This document shows, in pieces, positions 41,707-50,071 of a DNA stretch of 64,000 nt (within the stretch, counting starts at the first letter, position 1; each line of letters begins with the position of its first letter). A program made the translations under genes and the position numbers. The notes under the pieces are model-generated. The model worked only from the letters and a program-made list of their open reading frames with translations. It searched no databases and was not told where the DNA came from. Location: the NCBI RefSeq assembly GCF_018128945.1, contig NZ_CP068393.1, positions 372,001 through 436,000 of the forward strand, in the 5' to 3' direction. This stretch comes from Aristaeella hokkaidonensis (GTDB lineage: Bacteria; Bacillota; Clostridia; Christensenellales; Aristaeellaceae).

Positions 41707-42788
41707 CTGATAACAATCCGTTCCTGAATATGAGTCATCCTTTGGGGGTTGTATACAGCCCTGCCTGCATATACCGTTTCCACGTGACGGAAACCGGCTT
41801 CCAGATATATTTTTTCCGGACGTTCTCCGTCCGGCCAATGAAAGGCTTTCCGGATACCGCTTACTTTACACCACTCCACATAGTGATAAGTTAAAGTTTT
41901 TCCGGCACCTACATTGCGATGCTGCTTTGAAACCAATACATAGTTTCCGCGGCATACTTTGCTGTCAGTAAGACAGTACAGAACGCCTATCGGTTTATCT
42001 TCAAGGTAAGCCACCCACAAGACTGTATTTGGATCATCCAGGGATTTTCTCAACACTTCTGTTTCCCATGGTTCTTCAGCCTCAATAAAAACCTGTTCAA
42101 AAGATGGATCCCAGCTTTGGACATTCCGGACAACAAGGCCTTCATTCGGCGTTATGCGATTCTCCGCCATCAGAACCATAAACTTCTGTTCCTCAATCCA
42201 AGAATCGAACCCTTCCTTGGTCAGATCATCCTTTATTTCCGTAAAATATCCGTTATCGCGTGCTGACTGATAGATCATCGGAGTCAGTCCTTTTTCCTGA
42301 TAGAAGGCAAGGATATCTTTTAAAGTGTCTGACAGATTCCTGATTTTATCCCGGAAGATAACCGCGTGATTCGAATCATAGGAATCTTTATTTTGTGTGT
42401 TGTAAAACAGGATTCCATACGGCCGTTCCTCGTAATTGGTAAAGCTCCTGGGGAAAAGGTCCTCCAGCATAAAGCAGTCCTGTAAATTCATCTTGCTTCT
42501 GGAAAACCTGATAAATTCATAGGGCAAACCCATATCTTCAGAATACTTGCGGATTTCAGCTTTTTCGGCGTCACTCATTTCATCGTAGAAAGGACGGTCC
42601 GATACTTTGCGGAAGATCTGAACGTCATCAATCCTGAGCACATCACCCCAGGGGGCCAGGTACGATTCTCCAACTTTATATTTTCCAACTTCTTTGAATA
42701 CCCTTGTGGTATAGCAATATCCCTGTTTGTTCAGCCAGTTTTGAACTGACTCATATTCATGTTCCGGGAATGTTATTTTTTCCAACAT
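41685..42788 (-). CDS. ASCH-like domain fused to GNAT acetyltransferase
   Basis: 367 residues. Residues 1-75 (FPEHEYESVQNWLNKQGYCY, VGKYKVGESYLAPWGDVLRI) resemble an ASCH/YqfB-type RNA-binding fold. Residues 75-205 are a helical region. Residues 210-367 form a GNAT domain: NTVLWVAYLEDKPIGVLYCL, VLVSKQHRNVGAGKTLTYHY, and the end EAGFRHVETVYAGRAVYN. The FPEHEYES segment is repeated in a remnant at 43336-43357. The gene sits between two copies of a 48-bp repeat, which suggests it was inserted between the ASCH gene and the deaminase gene. Confidence 0.75.
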   Translation of the reverse strand: MLEKITFPEHEYESVQNWLNKQGYCYTTRVFKEVGKYKVGESYLAPWGDVLRIDDVQIFRKVSDRPFYDEMSDAEKAEIRKYSEDMGLPYEFIRFSRSKMNLQDCFMLEDLFPRSFTNYEERPYGILFYNTQNKDSYDSNHAVIFRDKIRNLSDTLKDILAFYQEKGLTPMIYQSARDNGYFTEIKDDLTKEGFDSWIEEQKFMVLMAENRITPNEGLVVRNVQSWDPSFEQVFIEAEEPWETEVLRKSLDDPNTVLWVAYLEDKPIGVLYCLTDSKVCRGNYVLVSKQHRNVGAGKTLTYHYVEWCKVSGIRKAFHWPDGERPEKIYLEAGFRHVETVYAGRAVYNPQRMTHIQERIVIREEYHVR

Positions 42789-42828
42789 ACAGAAACTCCT
42801 ATTATTCTAAACATTTCTGCATTACTAC

Positions 42829-42876
42829 AGCATCTTTTCATATACTGTTCATGATTATCGGACATGGTTTTCCTCC
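42829..42876 (-). repeat. 48-bp direct repeat, copy 2 (deaminase 5' end remnant)
   Basis: Truncated copy of the deaminase start (ribosome binding site plus about 12 codons) directly behind the ASCH gene stop, 47 of 48 bases identical to copy 1. It marks the original position of the deaminase gene before the GNAT-fusion gene arrived. Confidence 0.95.
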
Positions 42877-42883
42877 GAAGATA

Positions 42884-43234
42884 TTAATCTGTGCTTTTGT
42901 TCAATTTAGTCAATTCGATACCCACAACACCGTACTTTTCGATCTGCTCTTTTGTGTAATAGAGGAGCATATCGTCTGGATCCGCTTTTTCATTTTCCCT
43001 GTATCCAATGGATTGTTTGTCATGGTTCTCATATAGTTCGGAGAAATCTGAATACTTATAGATGTTTATCACTTTACAGGACAGCTTTTCCTGATTTGAT
43101 GTATTTGTGAACTCAATGATATCATCCACCTTAATCATTGATCTTTTTTCGTCATTAAGGCGCATTTCAATTGTTTTCCAGCCCTCTTTGATGGAGTGAA
43201 AAGAATCGTCCCATAAGTTCATATAGTGTGTCAT
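42884..43234 (-). CDS. ASCH domain protein
   Basis: 116 residues. MTHYMNLWDDSFHSIKEGWK then TIEMRLNDEKRSMIKVDDII, and EKLSCKVINIYKYSDFSELY are typical of small ASCH proteins: a beta-barrel with a GxKTIExRL motif near residue 18-25. Some members hydrolyse N4-acetylcytidine; others are thought to bind RNA. ATG at 43234 is chosen with GGAAGAG 5 nt before it; the longer frame begins in a remnant of another gene. The ATG five codons upstream is an alternative. Confidence 0.8.
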   Translation of the reverse strand: MTHYMNLWDDSFHSIKEGWKTIEMRLNDEKRSMIKVDDIIEFTNTSNQEKLSCKVINIYKYSDFSELYENHDKQSIGYRENEKADPDDMLLYYTKEQIEKYGVVGIELTKLNKSTD

Positions 43235-43335
43235 TTTATCTCTTCCCATTCTATCCACTTTGAAGTGATACTTGTCAACACAGACCTTTTTCAAACAACC
43301 TGATTTCCTTGTGTGTTCAGACGGTTTTAAATGAT

Positions 43336-43357
43336 TCATATTCATGTTCCGGGAATG
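43336..43357 (-). repeat. Remnant of the ASCH-GNAT fusion gene's 5' end
   Basis: 22 bases identical to 42751-42772 inside the fusion gene, encoding FPEHEYES in both. Here the frame runs on only to SFKTV and a stop. It shows a second, decayed relative of that gene just upstream of the ASCH gene. Confidence 0.75.
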
Positions 43358-43365
43358 CTATTGTA

Positions 43366-44076
43366 TCATACGAAAGCGCTTCTGCCTAAAACAGCCTTTA
43401 CGAATGAGTTAATAATCCGGTAAGGTCCGTTTCCCCTGAAATCCAATTGGGGAATAAAAAGCGTTCCGACAAAAAACGGATGTTCTTTTAATTCGAATCC
43501 CCTGAGATATCCATTTTCAGTTTCAACTACAGACGAAATCATTTTGCTGCTTTGAAAGGCATTGCGATAGGCTTCATTAAACCCATAATTGCAGCGGTAT
43601 TCACCGATGAATCTTTGTCCGTCTATTGTTCGAGCGAGGATTGAACTGGAATCAGGTATCTCAAGTTGTTCCTTTTTCCTCACTAAGGTGCATGACAGTT
43701 TTTCAATCACGGTGTCTGTACATTCCGGATCATTTTCTTCGCTGTCTGCATGATGCAAACCCAATACATTACGTGCGAACTCAATAACCATATGCTGAAA
43801 ACCGGCACACGTACCCAATGCGGGCACCTTATTCTCCCTTGCATATTGAATTGCCGACAAAACATTGTTTACATCCTTATAAGGACTTCCCGGGGAAAAC
43901 CAAAACCCGTCAAAGTGTTTTAAATAAGCAACAGACACATCCAAAGTATCGCTCATTATCCATTGAGCTTCAAGTTCGCCCTGGATTTCTGCCGCTGCAT
44001 CCTTTATGGACTCTATGATAAGGCGATGGCTTTCCTCATTTAGATTATAGTCACCTATAACAGCTATTCTTTTCAC
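43366..44076 (-). CDS. CTP synthase-like glutamine amidotransferase domain protein
   Basis: 236 residues. Related to the C-terminal amidotransferase domain of CTP synthase: MKRIAVIGDYNLNEESHRLI, GFWFSPGSPYKDVNNVLSAI, nucleophile elbow GTCAGFQH (Cys near residue 94), and ELKEHPFFVGTLFIPQLDFR. In active class I amidotransferases the last block reads FHPE with the catalytic His and Glu; here it is FIPQ, so the triad is broken although the Cys is kept. It probably is not a normal glutaminase. The gene ends 9 bases from the 22-base remnant and upstream of the ASCH gene. Confidence 0.82.
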   Translation of the reverse strand: MKRIAVIGDYNLNEESHRLIIESIKDAAAEIQGELEAQWIMSDTLDVSVAYLKHFDGFWFSPGSPYKDVNNVLSAIQYARENKVPALGTCAGFQHMVIEFARNVLGLHHADSEENDPECTDTVIEKLSCTLVRKKEQLEIPDSSSILARTIDGQRFIGEYRCNYGFNEAYRNAFQSSKMISSVVETENGYLRGFELKEHPFFVGTLFIPQLDFRGNGPYRIINSFVKAVLGRSAFV

Positions 44077-44122
44077 TCCCTGCCTCCAAACAAAAGCTCA
44101 TGGGGAACTTGAATCATGAAAT

Positions 44123-44902
44123 TCACAACAGAAGCTGTTCCAGCCATTTGGCTCTTTCGCAGGCCAGTTGCAGGAAATCCCAAATCCCCAGATGCGTATA
44201 GTCCCAGTTCATCGGCTCCAGGGTTATCGCGCTGGCGTATCCTGTTTTCCTCAGCTTTTCCGTAACTGAAAGCCAGTCTATATTACCGTCAAAAGGCAGC
44301 CGATGCTGGTTACGGGGTCCTCCGTTATCCTGAAGATGCAGTGCCTTGAGCCGGTCTCCATATAACGCCAGCAAGTCTATACCGGCTGCATAGTTGATAT
44401 GATGACAACTGTCATAGCAATAACCAATATGCGGAAACTTTACGCGGTTAAGCACGGCGACCAGGTTATGGACATTGCGAAGATTTTCAAACGCAATCTG
44501 AACATCCAGTTCTCCGGCATGGTCAATGATTCTGTCCAGCCTGTCGTTGCCGAGCCTGTCGATCGGGGATGTATCATCAGGCAGGTGGATCACAACTGTC
44601 GGAATATGATGCTTGTGGCAGTCATCGATACATTTCAGATAATCGCTGAACAGATGCTCTCCCTGCAGATTGTCTGATGACAGATCGTTCTGCTCATGAA
44701 CGGGAGCGTGCATATTCTCAACAAGCAGGCCAGCATCCTGCGCCAGATCGGCGTCTTTCTCATAGCCTTCGCCGCGACCGAATTTGTCGCTCCACCACAG
44801 CATTACACAGTCGAACCCGGCAGCTTTGATCAGTTTGTATCTTTCACTAAAGGGTACATCATACCCGGCTCCATAACCGAAACAGTCATAAATTCCTGTC
44901 AT
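44123..44902 (-). CDS. Sugar phosphate isomerase/epimerase (xylose isomerase-like TIM barrel)
   Basis: 259 residues. AP_endonuc_2/xylose isomerase-like fold: LIKAAGFDCVMLWWSDKFGR, GLLVENMHAPVHEQNDL, AFENLRNVHNLVAVLNRVKF, GYCYDSCHHINYAAGIDLLA and ALHLQDNGGPRNQHRLPFDG. The Glu, Asp, His and Glu of the metal site fit EN, DSCHH, QDN and EPMNWDY. It likely isomerises or epimerises a sugar or inositol derivative. ATG at 44902 has AAAGGT 8 nt upstream. Confidence 0.9.
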   Translation of the reverse strand: MTGIYDCFGYGAGYDVPFSERYKLIKAAGFDCVMLWWSDKFGRGEGYEKDADLAQDAGLLVENMHAPVHEQNDLSSDNLQGEHLFSDYLKCIDDCHKHHIPTVVIHLPDDTSPIDRLGNDRLDRIIDHAGELDVQIAFENLRNVHNLVAVLNRVKFPHIGYCYDSCHHINYAAGIDLLALYGDRLKALHLQDNGGPRNQHRLPFDGNIDWLSVTEKLRKTGYASAITLEPMNWDYTHLGIWDFLQLACERAKWLEQLLL

Positions 44903-44969
44903 TGAACTGTACCTTTCCCACAAACAGGCGAGCTGATATCAGCTGCTGTAATCGTGATTTCTTTTTTGA

Positions 44970-45776
44970 TTACTTTGCCTTTAATCCGTTTACACGATCA
45001 TAAGCTGCATCAATACATTGATTGATGATTTCACTCAGATTACTGTTGTGAAGCTTACTGATGCCCGCTTCTGTTGTTCCGCCTTTGGTGCTTATCTGTT
45101 CAATTAGGCTTTCGAACGTTTTGTCTTCGTTTCTGATAATCTCAATCACATTTTCAAAAATACGGGTCGTGATTTCTTCACTGACAGCAGCATCATTGAT
45201 TAGTCTGTCACTGGAATTCTTATATTCTTTCATCAGATAAGCCGCAAAAGCCAGGCCGCTGGCCGCGCAAATTGTAATACTCTCCAGCTTTTCCTCCGGT
45301 AGATTGATCAGGTATCCCAATGGCCGGAAAAGATTCAATGCTTCTTCTGTTTCCTCTGAATCATTTTCACAACAAATTCCTATAACGCCTTTACAGAGTG
45401 ATATTCCCAAGTTGGGCATTATTCTTATCAGACGATATTCCTTACTTGTATCCTGGAGCATTTCCCTCATGTCGTTTATGCTGACGCCAGCCATAAAGCT
45501 GACAATCGTTTTATCCGAGATGTTCATTTCCCTGATCTCGGCAAATACTTCCCGGGCGTTTTGCGATCTGACAACAATGACAATAACATCTGATTCAGTA
45601 ACCAGATCCTGCTTACTCGAAGTCACATTGATACATGGATAAATGCGCTTGATCGCATCCATTGTTTCTGCGGTTCTGGCATTCAATATGATCCGGTTTT
45701 GTTCCATTCCGCTTTTTACCAGACCGGCAATGAGCGCTTTTCCCAAGTGCCCTGTTCCAATAATACCAATGTTCAT
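44970..45776 (-). CDS. Pyrroline-5-carboxylate reductase-family protein (ProC/ComER-like)
   Basis: 268 residues. N-terminal Rossmann NAD(P) loop GIIGTGHLGKALIAGL at 4-19, then ILNARTAETMDAIK, the middle VRSQNAREVFAEI and MPNLGISLCKGVIGICC, and the C-terminal ProC dimer domain (ISTKGGTTEAGISKLHNSNL, where GGTTEAGI is the signature). ProC makes proline from pyrroline-5-carboxylate. The N-terminal GHLGKALI and the lack of a proline operon leave room for a ComER-like role. AAAGGAG lies 8 nt before the ATG. Confidence 0.88.
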   Translation of the reverse strand: MNIGIIGTGHLGKALIAGLVKSGMEQNRIILNARTAETMDAIKRIYPCINVTSSKQDLVTESDVIVIVVRSQNAREVFAEIREMNISDKTIVSFMAGVSINDMREMLQDTSKEYRLIRIMPNLGISLCKGVIGICCENDSEETEEALNLFRPLGYLINLPEEKLESITICAASGLAFAAYLMKEYKNSSDRLINDAAVSEEITTRIFENVIEIIRNEDKTFESLIEQISTKGGTTEAGISKLHNSNLSEIINQCIDAAYDRVNGLKAK

Positions 45777-45818
45777 TTTCGCATCTCCTTTAATTTCCTG
45801 GCTTGTAGTCGGAATAAA

Positions 45819-46405
45819 TCACAGCGTTTTCCGCATGACAATCTGGCCGTTTTCTCTCGTGACTTCAACGAATCCTGCCTTCTGATATAGCCGGACGGGT
45901 CCCTGATAATCAAAGTCATTCCGTTCGTCAGAAAGCTTTGCGTAACCTTCAACAGCCGCGTATCCCTTTGTTTTTGCATCGCTGCAAACCCTGTCAATAA
46001 ATGCTAACGCTATGCCCTTTCCCCGGTATTCGGGTGCGATTTCGAAACAGACAATGGAGATTGTTTTTCCGCAGGTGTTTTTTCTCGCAAAGTCTGGAAC
46101 GAATCCGGCGTAACTTTCGATATCCGCCGCATTACACCAGCCGACAGACAGATCTCCGTCATAAGCCAGGTATCCCTGAATCTGATTCCGGTTCAGCATC
46201 TCCACGGCATATTTGCGCAGCGTTTCTTGACGCCGTTTGTTTTAAACTCACTGACCATCCGGCTGATGTTTTCCTCATCCTGATTGGGAGAGGTGCAATA
46301 GCACGGACCGTTTGGATTAGCATCTGTAAACGCACGATTGTCGAAAAAATCCAGATAATCAGCATTTAGTTCGGATGCCAGTGGTTTAATCACGATTGTT
46401 TTCAT
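45819..46405 (-). pseudogene. GNAT acetyltransferase gene with a frameshift
   Basis: The N-terminal part (MKTIVIKPLASELNADYLDF, FDNRAFTDANPNGPCYCTSP) is in one frame and the C-terminal part (TLRKYAVEMLNRNQIQGYLA, YDGDLSVGWCNAADIESYAG, FEIAPEYRGKGIALAFIDRV) in another. They join near 46221-46230, where the minus strand reads AAGAAACG; one missing A would restore a single 195-residue protein. The family is the GNAT type beginning DYLxFFDxxAF. The acetyl-CoA loop is intact, so the loss is recent or a sequencing error. AGAGGA precedes the first ATG. Confidence 0.82.
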
Positions 46406-46462
46406 TCGGGTATCCTCTCTGAAACAGATTTTTGATTTGCCATTAAAATACGAGCGGCATGA

Positions 46463-46927
46463 TCACAGCAGTTTATCCAATTCTTCAAGCAGTTGCTGTT
46501 TCATCTTTTCCAGTTCTTCTTCGCTGGGCCTTTCTTCATCTGCGTACATCTTTTCCCGCGGATACCACCAGGTCGGGCCTTTTCCTTTGTTGCCGTATTC
46601 GCCAAGGTCTCCGGCTTTCCGGGGGAACAGGTGCCAATGAATATGGGCGCCGCCTTTCCCATTACCAAGGCATTCATAATTCATTTTATCGGCGCCGAAG
46701 GCATTGCTGACCGCCTGAGCGACGAGGGTCATTTCCTCAAGATGCTTTGCCCTGACTGCCGGCTCCAGATCGAATAATTCAACAACATGTTCTTTATAGA
46801 TAAATAACGTATATCCCTTAAAATGCTGAAAATCCCCGATGACCACATATCCGGTTTCCAGCTCTTTGACAAAATAAGGATTGGTACCATCTTTAGTCAT
46901 CTGAATCCGTTCACATACACCGCACAT
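46463..46927 (-). CDS. HIT-family protein
   Basis: 154 residues. N-terminal CGVCERI is zinc-type, and the catalytic HIHWH is in GGAHIHWHLFPRKAGDLGEY near residue 96. GYVVIGDFQHFKGYTLFIYK precedes it. A charged helical tail follows (SEEELEKMKQQLLEELDKLL). It would hydrolyse a nucleotide phosphoramidate or dinucleotide. It is diverged from the other HIT gene at 18.6 kb and is not a recent copy. AAGGAG lies 6 nt before the ATG. Confidence 0.92.
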   Translation of the reverse strand: MCGVCERIQMTKDGTNPYFVKELETGYVVIGDFQHFKGYTLFIYKEHVVELFDLEPAVRAKHLEEMTLVAQAVSNAFGADKMNYECLGNGKGGAHIHWHLFPRKAGDLGEYGNKGKGPTWWYPREKMYADEERPSEEELEKMKQQLLEELDKLL

Positions 46928-46980
46928 TTTTATCTCCTTTTTATTTCTTTTTTTGACTAAGATTTGATTTCCACCAATGG

Positions 46981-47466
46981 TTATTGCATGACCAGTTCCG
47001 CCACCTGCTCAACAGACAGGTCACTTGTGTCAATGATATTCTCCATGGATGCAAAACCGGGCAGGGACTTCAGGCTTACATTCAGCCATTCATCGGTCCG
47101 CCATTCACAGTTATGATCGTCTTTCCATCGCCTGATCAGGTTTTCCCGGCTGCAGACCAGCGTCACGTTCTTCACTTCCGCCTGCATAGCAGAAAGACCT
47201 TGGGTGATTTTTTGAATCACCCAAGGTTCATCCATTAACCATACCAGCACAACCGTATTGCAAACAGAGCACTTCTGATAGTTGCCGATCATATGAAGTA
47301 TATTATCGACAGCCATAGCCTTGGTTTCCTGATTGCCGACAAAAGGATGGATATCCAGGCACCAGTCTCCGTCAATAAAGGCGGTTCCCGGATGATGATC
47401 CGCGATATACTTGCCGACTGTGGTTTTTCCAACGCCCATGGGGCCGTTCAGAATAATGACTTTCAT
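46981..47466 (-). CDS. P-loop kinase-like protein
   Basis: 161 residues. Walker A NGPMGVGKTT at 6-15, then VGKYIADHHPGTAFIDGDWC, where DGDW is the substrate site of shikimate kinase/chloramphenicol phosphotransferase-type kinases. The late LVCSRENLIRRWKDDHNCEW provides Arg residues for a LID. Substrate unknown. AGGAG lies 8 nt before the ATG, and the promoter at 47513 drives it. Confidence 0.82.
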   Translation of the reverse strand: MKVIILNGPMGVGKTTVGKYIADHHPGTAFIDGDWCLDIHPFVGNQETKAMAVDNILHMIGNYQKCSVCNTVVLVWLMDEPWVIQKITQGLSAMQAEVKNVTLVCSRENLIRRWKDDHNCEWRTDEWLNVSLKSLPGFASMENIIDTSDLSVEQVAELVMQ

Positions 47467-47512
47467 GATTCATGCTCCTGTTTGCCGCTTTGTACATTCA
47501 GTAATTGAAACG

Positions 47513-47541
47513 ATCATACCAGAGCAAATGCTCCCGGTCAA
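47513..47541 (-). promoter_or_regulatory. Promoter of the P-loop kinase gene (shared module)
   Basis: Minus strand TTGACC (47541-47536), 17 bp, TATGAT (47518-47513) with extended TGG. The spacer end GCTCTGG and the following CGTTTC match the modules at 21189-21217 and 57822-57850. Confidence 0.8.
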
Positions 47542-47571
47542 ACAAAGCAGGGAAGCGGACGTGCTGTCAGT

Positions 47572-48369
47572 TCAGATTTTGCGGCCCTGAATGATCATGG
47601 AAAGCGGGAATCCCTGATGGTCGAGCTCAACAAATCCGCCGCCGATATCATGATCGAACTCCTGCAGCCCGGTGACAACGATCCCGTTGCCGCACATGCC
47701 GGAGATGATTTCCGACAATGAATGGGTGTAGTCGGTAAAGGTTTTTGACTGGTAGTGTTTCTGGGTCATATAGTACATTCCGCCGTTTCCGGTCCATTCA
47801 TGCTCGAAATAGGAGAAGTGGCATTCCGCCCTGTGCTCAGGATCATACGGTTCGTCGCCTTCTGCAGCAAGCATATTCCGGAAGGGGTGCTCCTCGTTGA
47901 TCAGGATGATAGCTCCCGGCTTCATGCAGTTCGCGATCACCGCAAAAAAGCGGTTCAGATCGTCAAACCAGCAGAGGGCGCCGATGGTGATAATCACCAC
48001 GTCAAAAGTGTTCTTATACCGGTCGTCGATATCGTAAATATTGGCCGCCACAAACTCGCAGGGGAGGTTCAGCTCTTCCGCTTTTTCATTGGCAAAGGCT
48101 ACCTGATTTTCGGCAATGTCAAAACCGATGCCTTCTTTTGCTTTTCCGCATTTGACCAGGGACAGCAGCTCACGTCCGTTGTTGCAACAGAACTGGCCGA
48201 TCACCGCATCTTCTGTGTTGATCTGTTTCAGGACGCTTTTTGTTTCCTCGTTGAAAAAGGGATAGTCTTCATTCTGTATGCGTTCTGTGATATCCGCACC
48301 CCAGGAAGCGTCCCTGTTATCAAAAGCCTCTTCCCAGGCAGCTTTGTTTCCTTCAATATACTTTTCCAT
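47572..48369 (-). CDS. Class I SAM-dependent methyltransferase
   Basis: 265 residues. Motif I is IGQFCCNNGRELLSLVKCGK (with CNNGRE as the SAM loop), acidic loop IGFDIAENQVAFANEKAEEL, then CEFVAANIYDIDDRYKNTFD and VVIITIGALCWFDDLNRFFA. The C-terminal part is beta-rich with HYQSKTFTDYTHSLSEIISG. Substrate unknown; it could modify a small molecule. AAAGGA lies 7 nt before the ATG. Confidence 0.88.
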   Translation of the reverse strand: MEKYIEGNKAAWEEAFDNRDASWGADITERIQNEDYPFFNEETKSVLKQINTEDAVIGQFCCNNGRELLSLVKCGKAKEGIGFDIAENQVAFANEKAEELNLPCEFVAANIYDIDDRYKNTFDVVIITIGALCWFDDLNRFFAVIANCMKPGAIILINEEHPFRNMLAAEGDEPYDPEHRAECHFSYFEHEWTGNGGMYYMTQKHYQSKTFTDYTHSLSEIISGMCGNGIVVTGLQEFDHDIGGGFVELDHQGFPLSMIIQGRKI

Positions 48370-48415
48370 ATTCTTATCCTTTGTTGTCTTTTTTGCTTGT
48401 AAACACTATATGCGG

Positions 48416-48853
48416 TTACTCGACGGTCCATTCAGTCCACTCAATATGATTGTATTGCATTACATCATCGGCACGCTTCATGCCGAGTTTTTCATAGAAC
48501 GGGACCGCATCTTCATTGGCGATCAGGTATACCGCGATATCCTTTTCACCGCCGGCCAGCTCATGAGCCTGTTTCATCAGCTTTGTCGCGATGCCCCGGC
48601 GCTCATAGGCCCTGTCTACTCCAAGATCCGTAATATACAGCCAGTAGCAGAAGTCCGTAAGCCCGAAAAGGACACCCACAACAAGCCCGTCAGCATTCCG
48701 GGCGACCAGACTGATCGAAACATTTTTGACCAGCTTCAGAATCCGTTCGGCAAACCGTTCCTTCGGATACTGGGAACCAAGATCGGTTCTCTTCAGGAAT
48801 TCAATGTATTCCCCTGCCGAGACGCGCTCTTCACAAATCGTAATATCGTCCAT
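48416..48853 (-). CDS. GNAT-family N-acetyltransferase
   Basis: 145 residues. VGVLFGLTDFCYWLYITDLG then VDRAYERRGIATKLMKQAHE carries the RRGIA acetyl-CoA loop, and IANEDAVPFYEKLGMKRADD closes the fold. ATG at 48853 has AAAGGA 7 nt upstream; the longer frame extends into the neighbour's 3' region without a site. Acceptor unknown. Confidence 0.87.
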   Translation of the reverse strand: MDDITICEERVSAGEYIEFLKRTDLGSQYPKERFAERILKLVKNVSISLVARNADGLVVGVLFGLTDFCYWLYITDLGVDRAYERRGIATKLMKQAHELAGGEKDIAVYLIANEDAVPFYEKLGMKRADDVMQYNHIEWTEWTVE

Positions 48854-48885
48854 ATCAGTTTCCTTTCCTTCTTGTGGGCGACAGC

Positions 48886-50007
48886 TTAGTAAGTCACGCA
48901 ATCAACGCACTCTTTCAGTTCCAGCAACTTTTTGACACCGAGGACCGTAGCGGGAATGCGGTCGTTCGGCCCGAGGTTTGACAGGATGACAACGGCTGTC
49001 CTGTTTTCGGGATTGAACCCGAGATAGCTGTTGTAATGCCCAGTACCGCCGTTGTGCCAGATGAAACCATTTTCCTGATCCAGGATCCAGGCCATCCCAA
49101 TTTCATCCAGATGGATGCCCATCAACTTATGGCTTTCCGAAGCGGCGTTGATGGCTTTCAGGCTCTGATGGCATCTAGTGAAGACAGGATTATCCTCCAG
49201 CTGCAGCTGTGCGTAATGCAGCATATCCTCAATATTGGACGTGACAGCACCGGCGGAGAGATAGCCGTCGTTCTCCTGCCAGTCCCAGTAATTACCCAGG
49301 TCACCGTCATGTTCAGAAATCTTAGTCGCAGACATGCCGAGTTCTTCCTGGACGAACTCATTCAGCAGTGAGGTGTAGTCTTTTTCATAAACCGCTTCCA
49401 GCACCAGACCCAGCACAGCGTAGCCATAGTTGGAATAGGTAAAGCCATAGCTGTCCTTATTCATATCCAGGCTTTTGCATTTAGCCAGCACCATTTCCCG
49501 GCTGATCCCAAAGAAACTGTTCTTTCCAGAAAAGAAGTTGCCGATCATCGGGGTTTCGAAATAAAAACCGTTATAACCGGATGTGTGGGTCAGGAGCTCC
49601 GCAACGGTGGGATAGTTCTTTCCGGCGGGCAGGGACAGATAGGCATCGATGGAGGTGTCCGGGTTGACAAGCCCTTCCCCGATTGCTTTGCTGACCAGGG
49701 CAGCAGTCATGGTCTTGGTCAGGGAACCAATCTCATATGTATGCTTTTCAGGAGGAAGAATCTGGCCGTTTTCCCCGTAAACCGTAAAAGAAGCCTGGTC
49801 GTCACGGATGATTCCGACGGTGATTCTGGCGTCCGTTTTTCCCTGCGTTGTATAGTTCAGCGCGTCTTCAAAGGTCAGGCCGGGAACTTTTCCCATCTGG
49901 ACTTTCCCATAAATCATCAGTCCGCCGAGAGCCAGAGCGACGATCAGTAAGATGGCTATTACAATCAACATAATTTTTTTCTTTCTGCCTTTCACGGATT
50001 TATTCAT
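48886..50007 (-). CDS. Membrane-anchored serine hydrolase (beta-lactamase/PBP4-like)
   Basis: 373 residues. One N-terminal membrane helix (IMLIVIAILLIVALALGGLM, about 12-31) and an extracellular class C-type domain: S95-L-T-K98 (IGSLTKTM), Y190-S-N192 (YSNYGYAVLG), and HNGGTGHYNSYLGF near residue 320 as the KTG equivalent. These enzymes are D-peptidases, esterases or penicillin-binding relatives; beta-lactamase activity cannot be assumed. ATG at 50007 has AAGGAG 10 nt upstream. Its promoter shares the twin 13-bp sites with the SnoaL-like gene at 39 kb. Confidence 0.9.
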   Translation of the reverse strand: MNKSVKGRKKKIMLIVIAILLIVALALGGLMIYGKVQMGKVPGLTFEDALNYTTQGKTDARITVGIIRDDQASFTVYGENGQILPPEKHTYEIGSLTKTMTAALVSKAIGEGLVNPDTSIDAYLSLPAGKNYPTVAELLTHTSGYNGFYFETPMIGNFFSGKNSFFGISREMVLAKCKSLDMNKDSYGFTYSNYGYAVLGLVLEAVYEKDYTSLLNEFVQEELGMSATKISEHDGDLGNYWDWQENDGYLSAGAVTSNIEDMLHYAQLQLEDNPVFTRCHQSLKAINAASESHKLMGIHLDEIGMAWILDQENGFIWHNGGTGHYNSYLGFNPENRTAVVILSNLGPNDRIPATVLGVKKLLELKECVDCVTY

Positions 50008-50071
50008 GTTTGTTTTGCTCCTTTTGCGCAAAGGATTCCGACATATGATTTCAAAGATAGTAATCTATACT

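Noticed and set aside
16654..49000. Classical integron with attC sites
   Set aside because: No integron integrase in the window, and no recurring 3' imperfect palindromes of attC type with RYYYAAC ends at gene junctions; the repeats seen are of different kinds.
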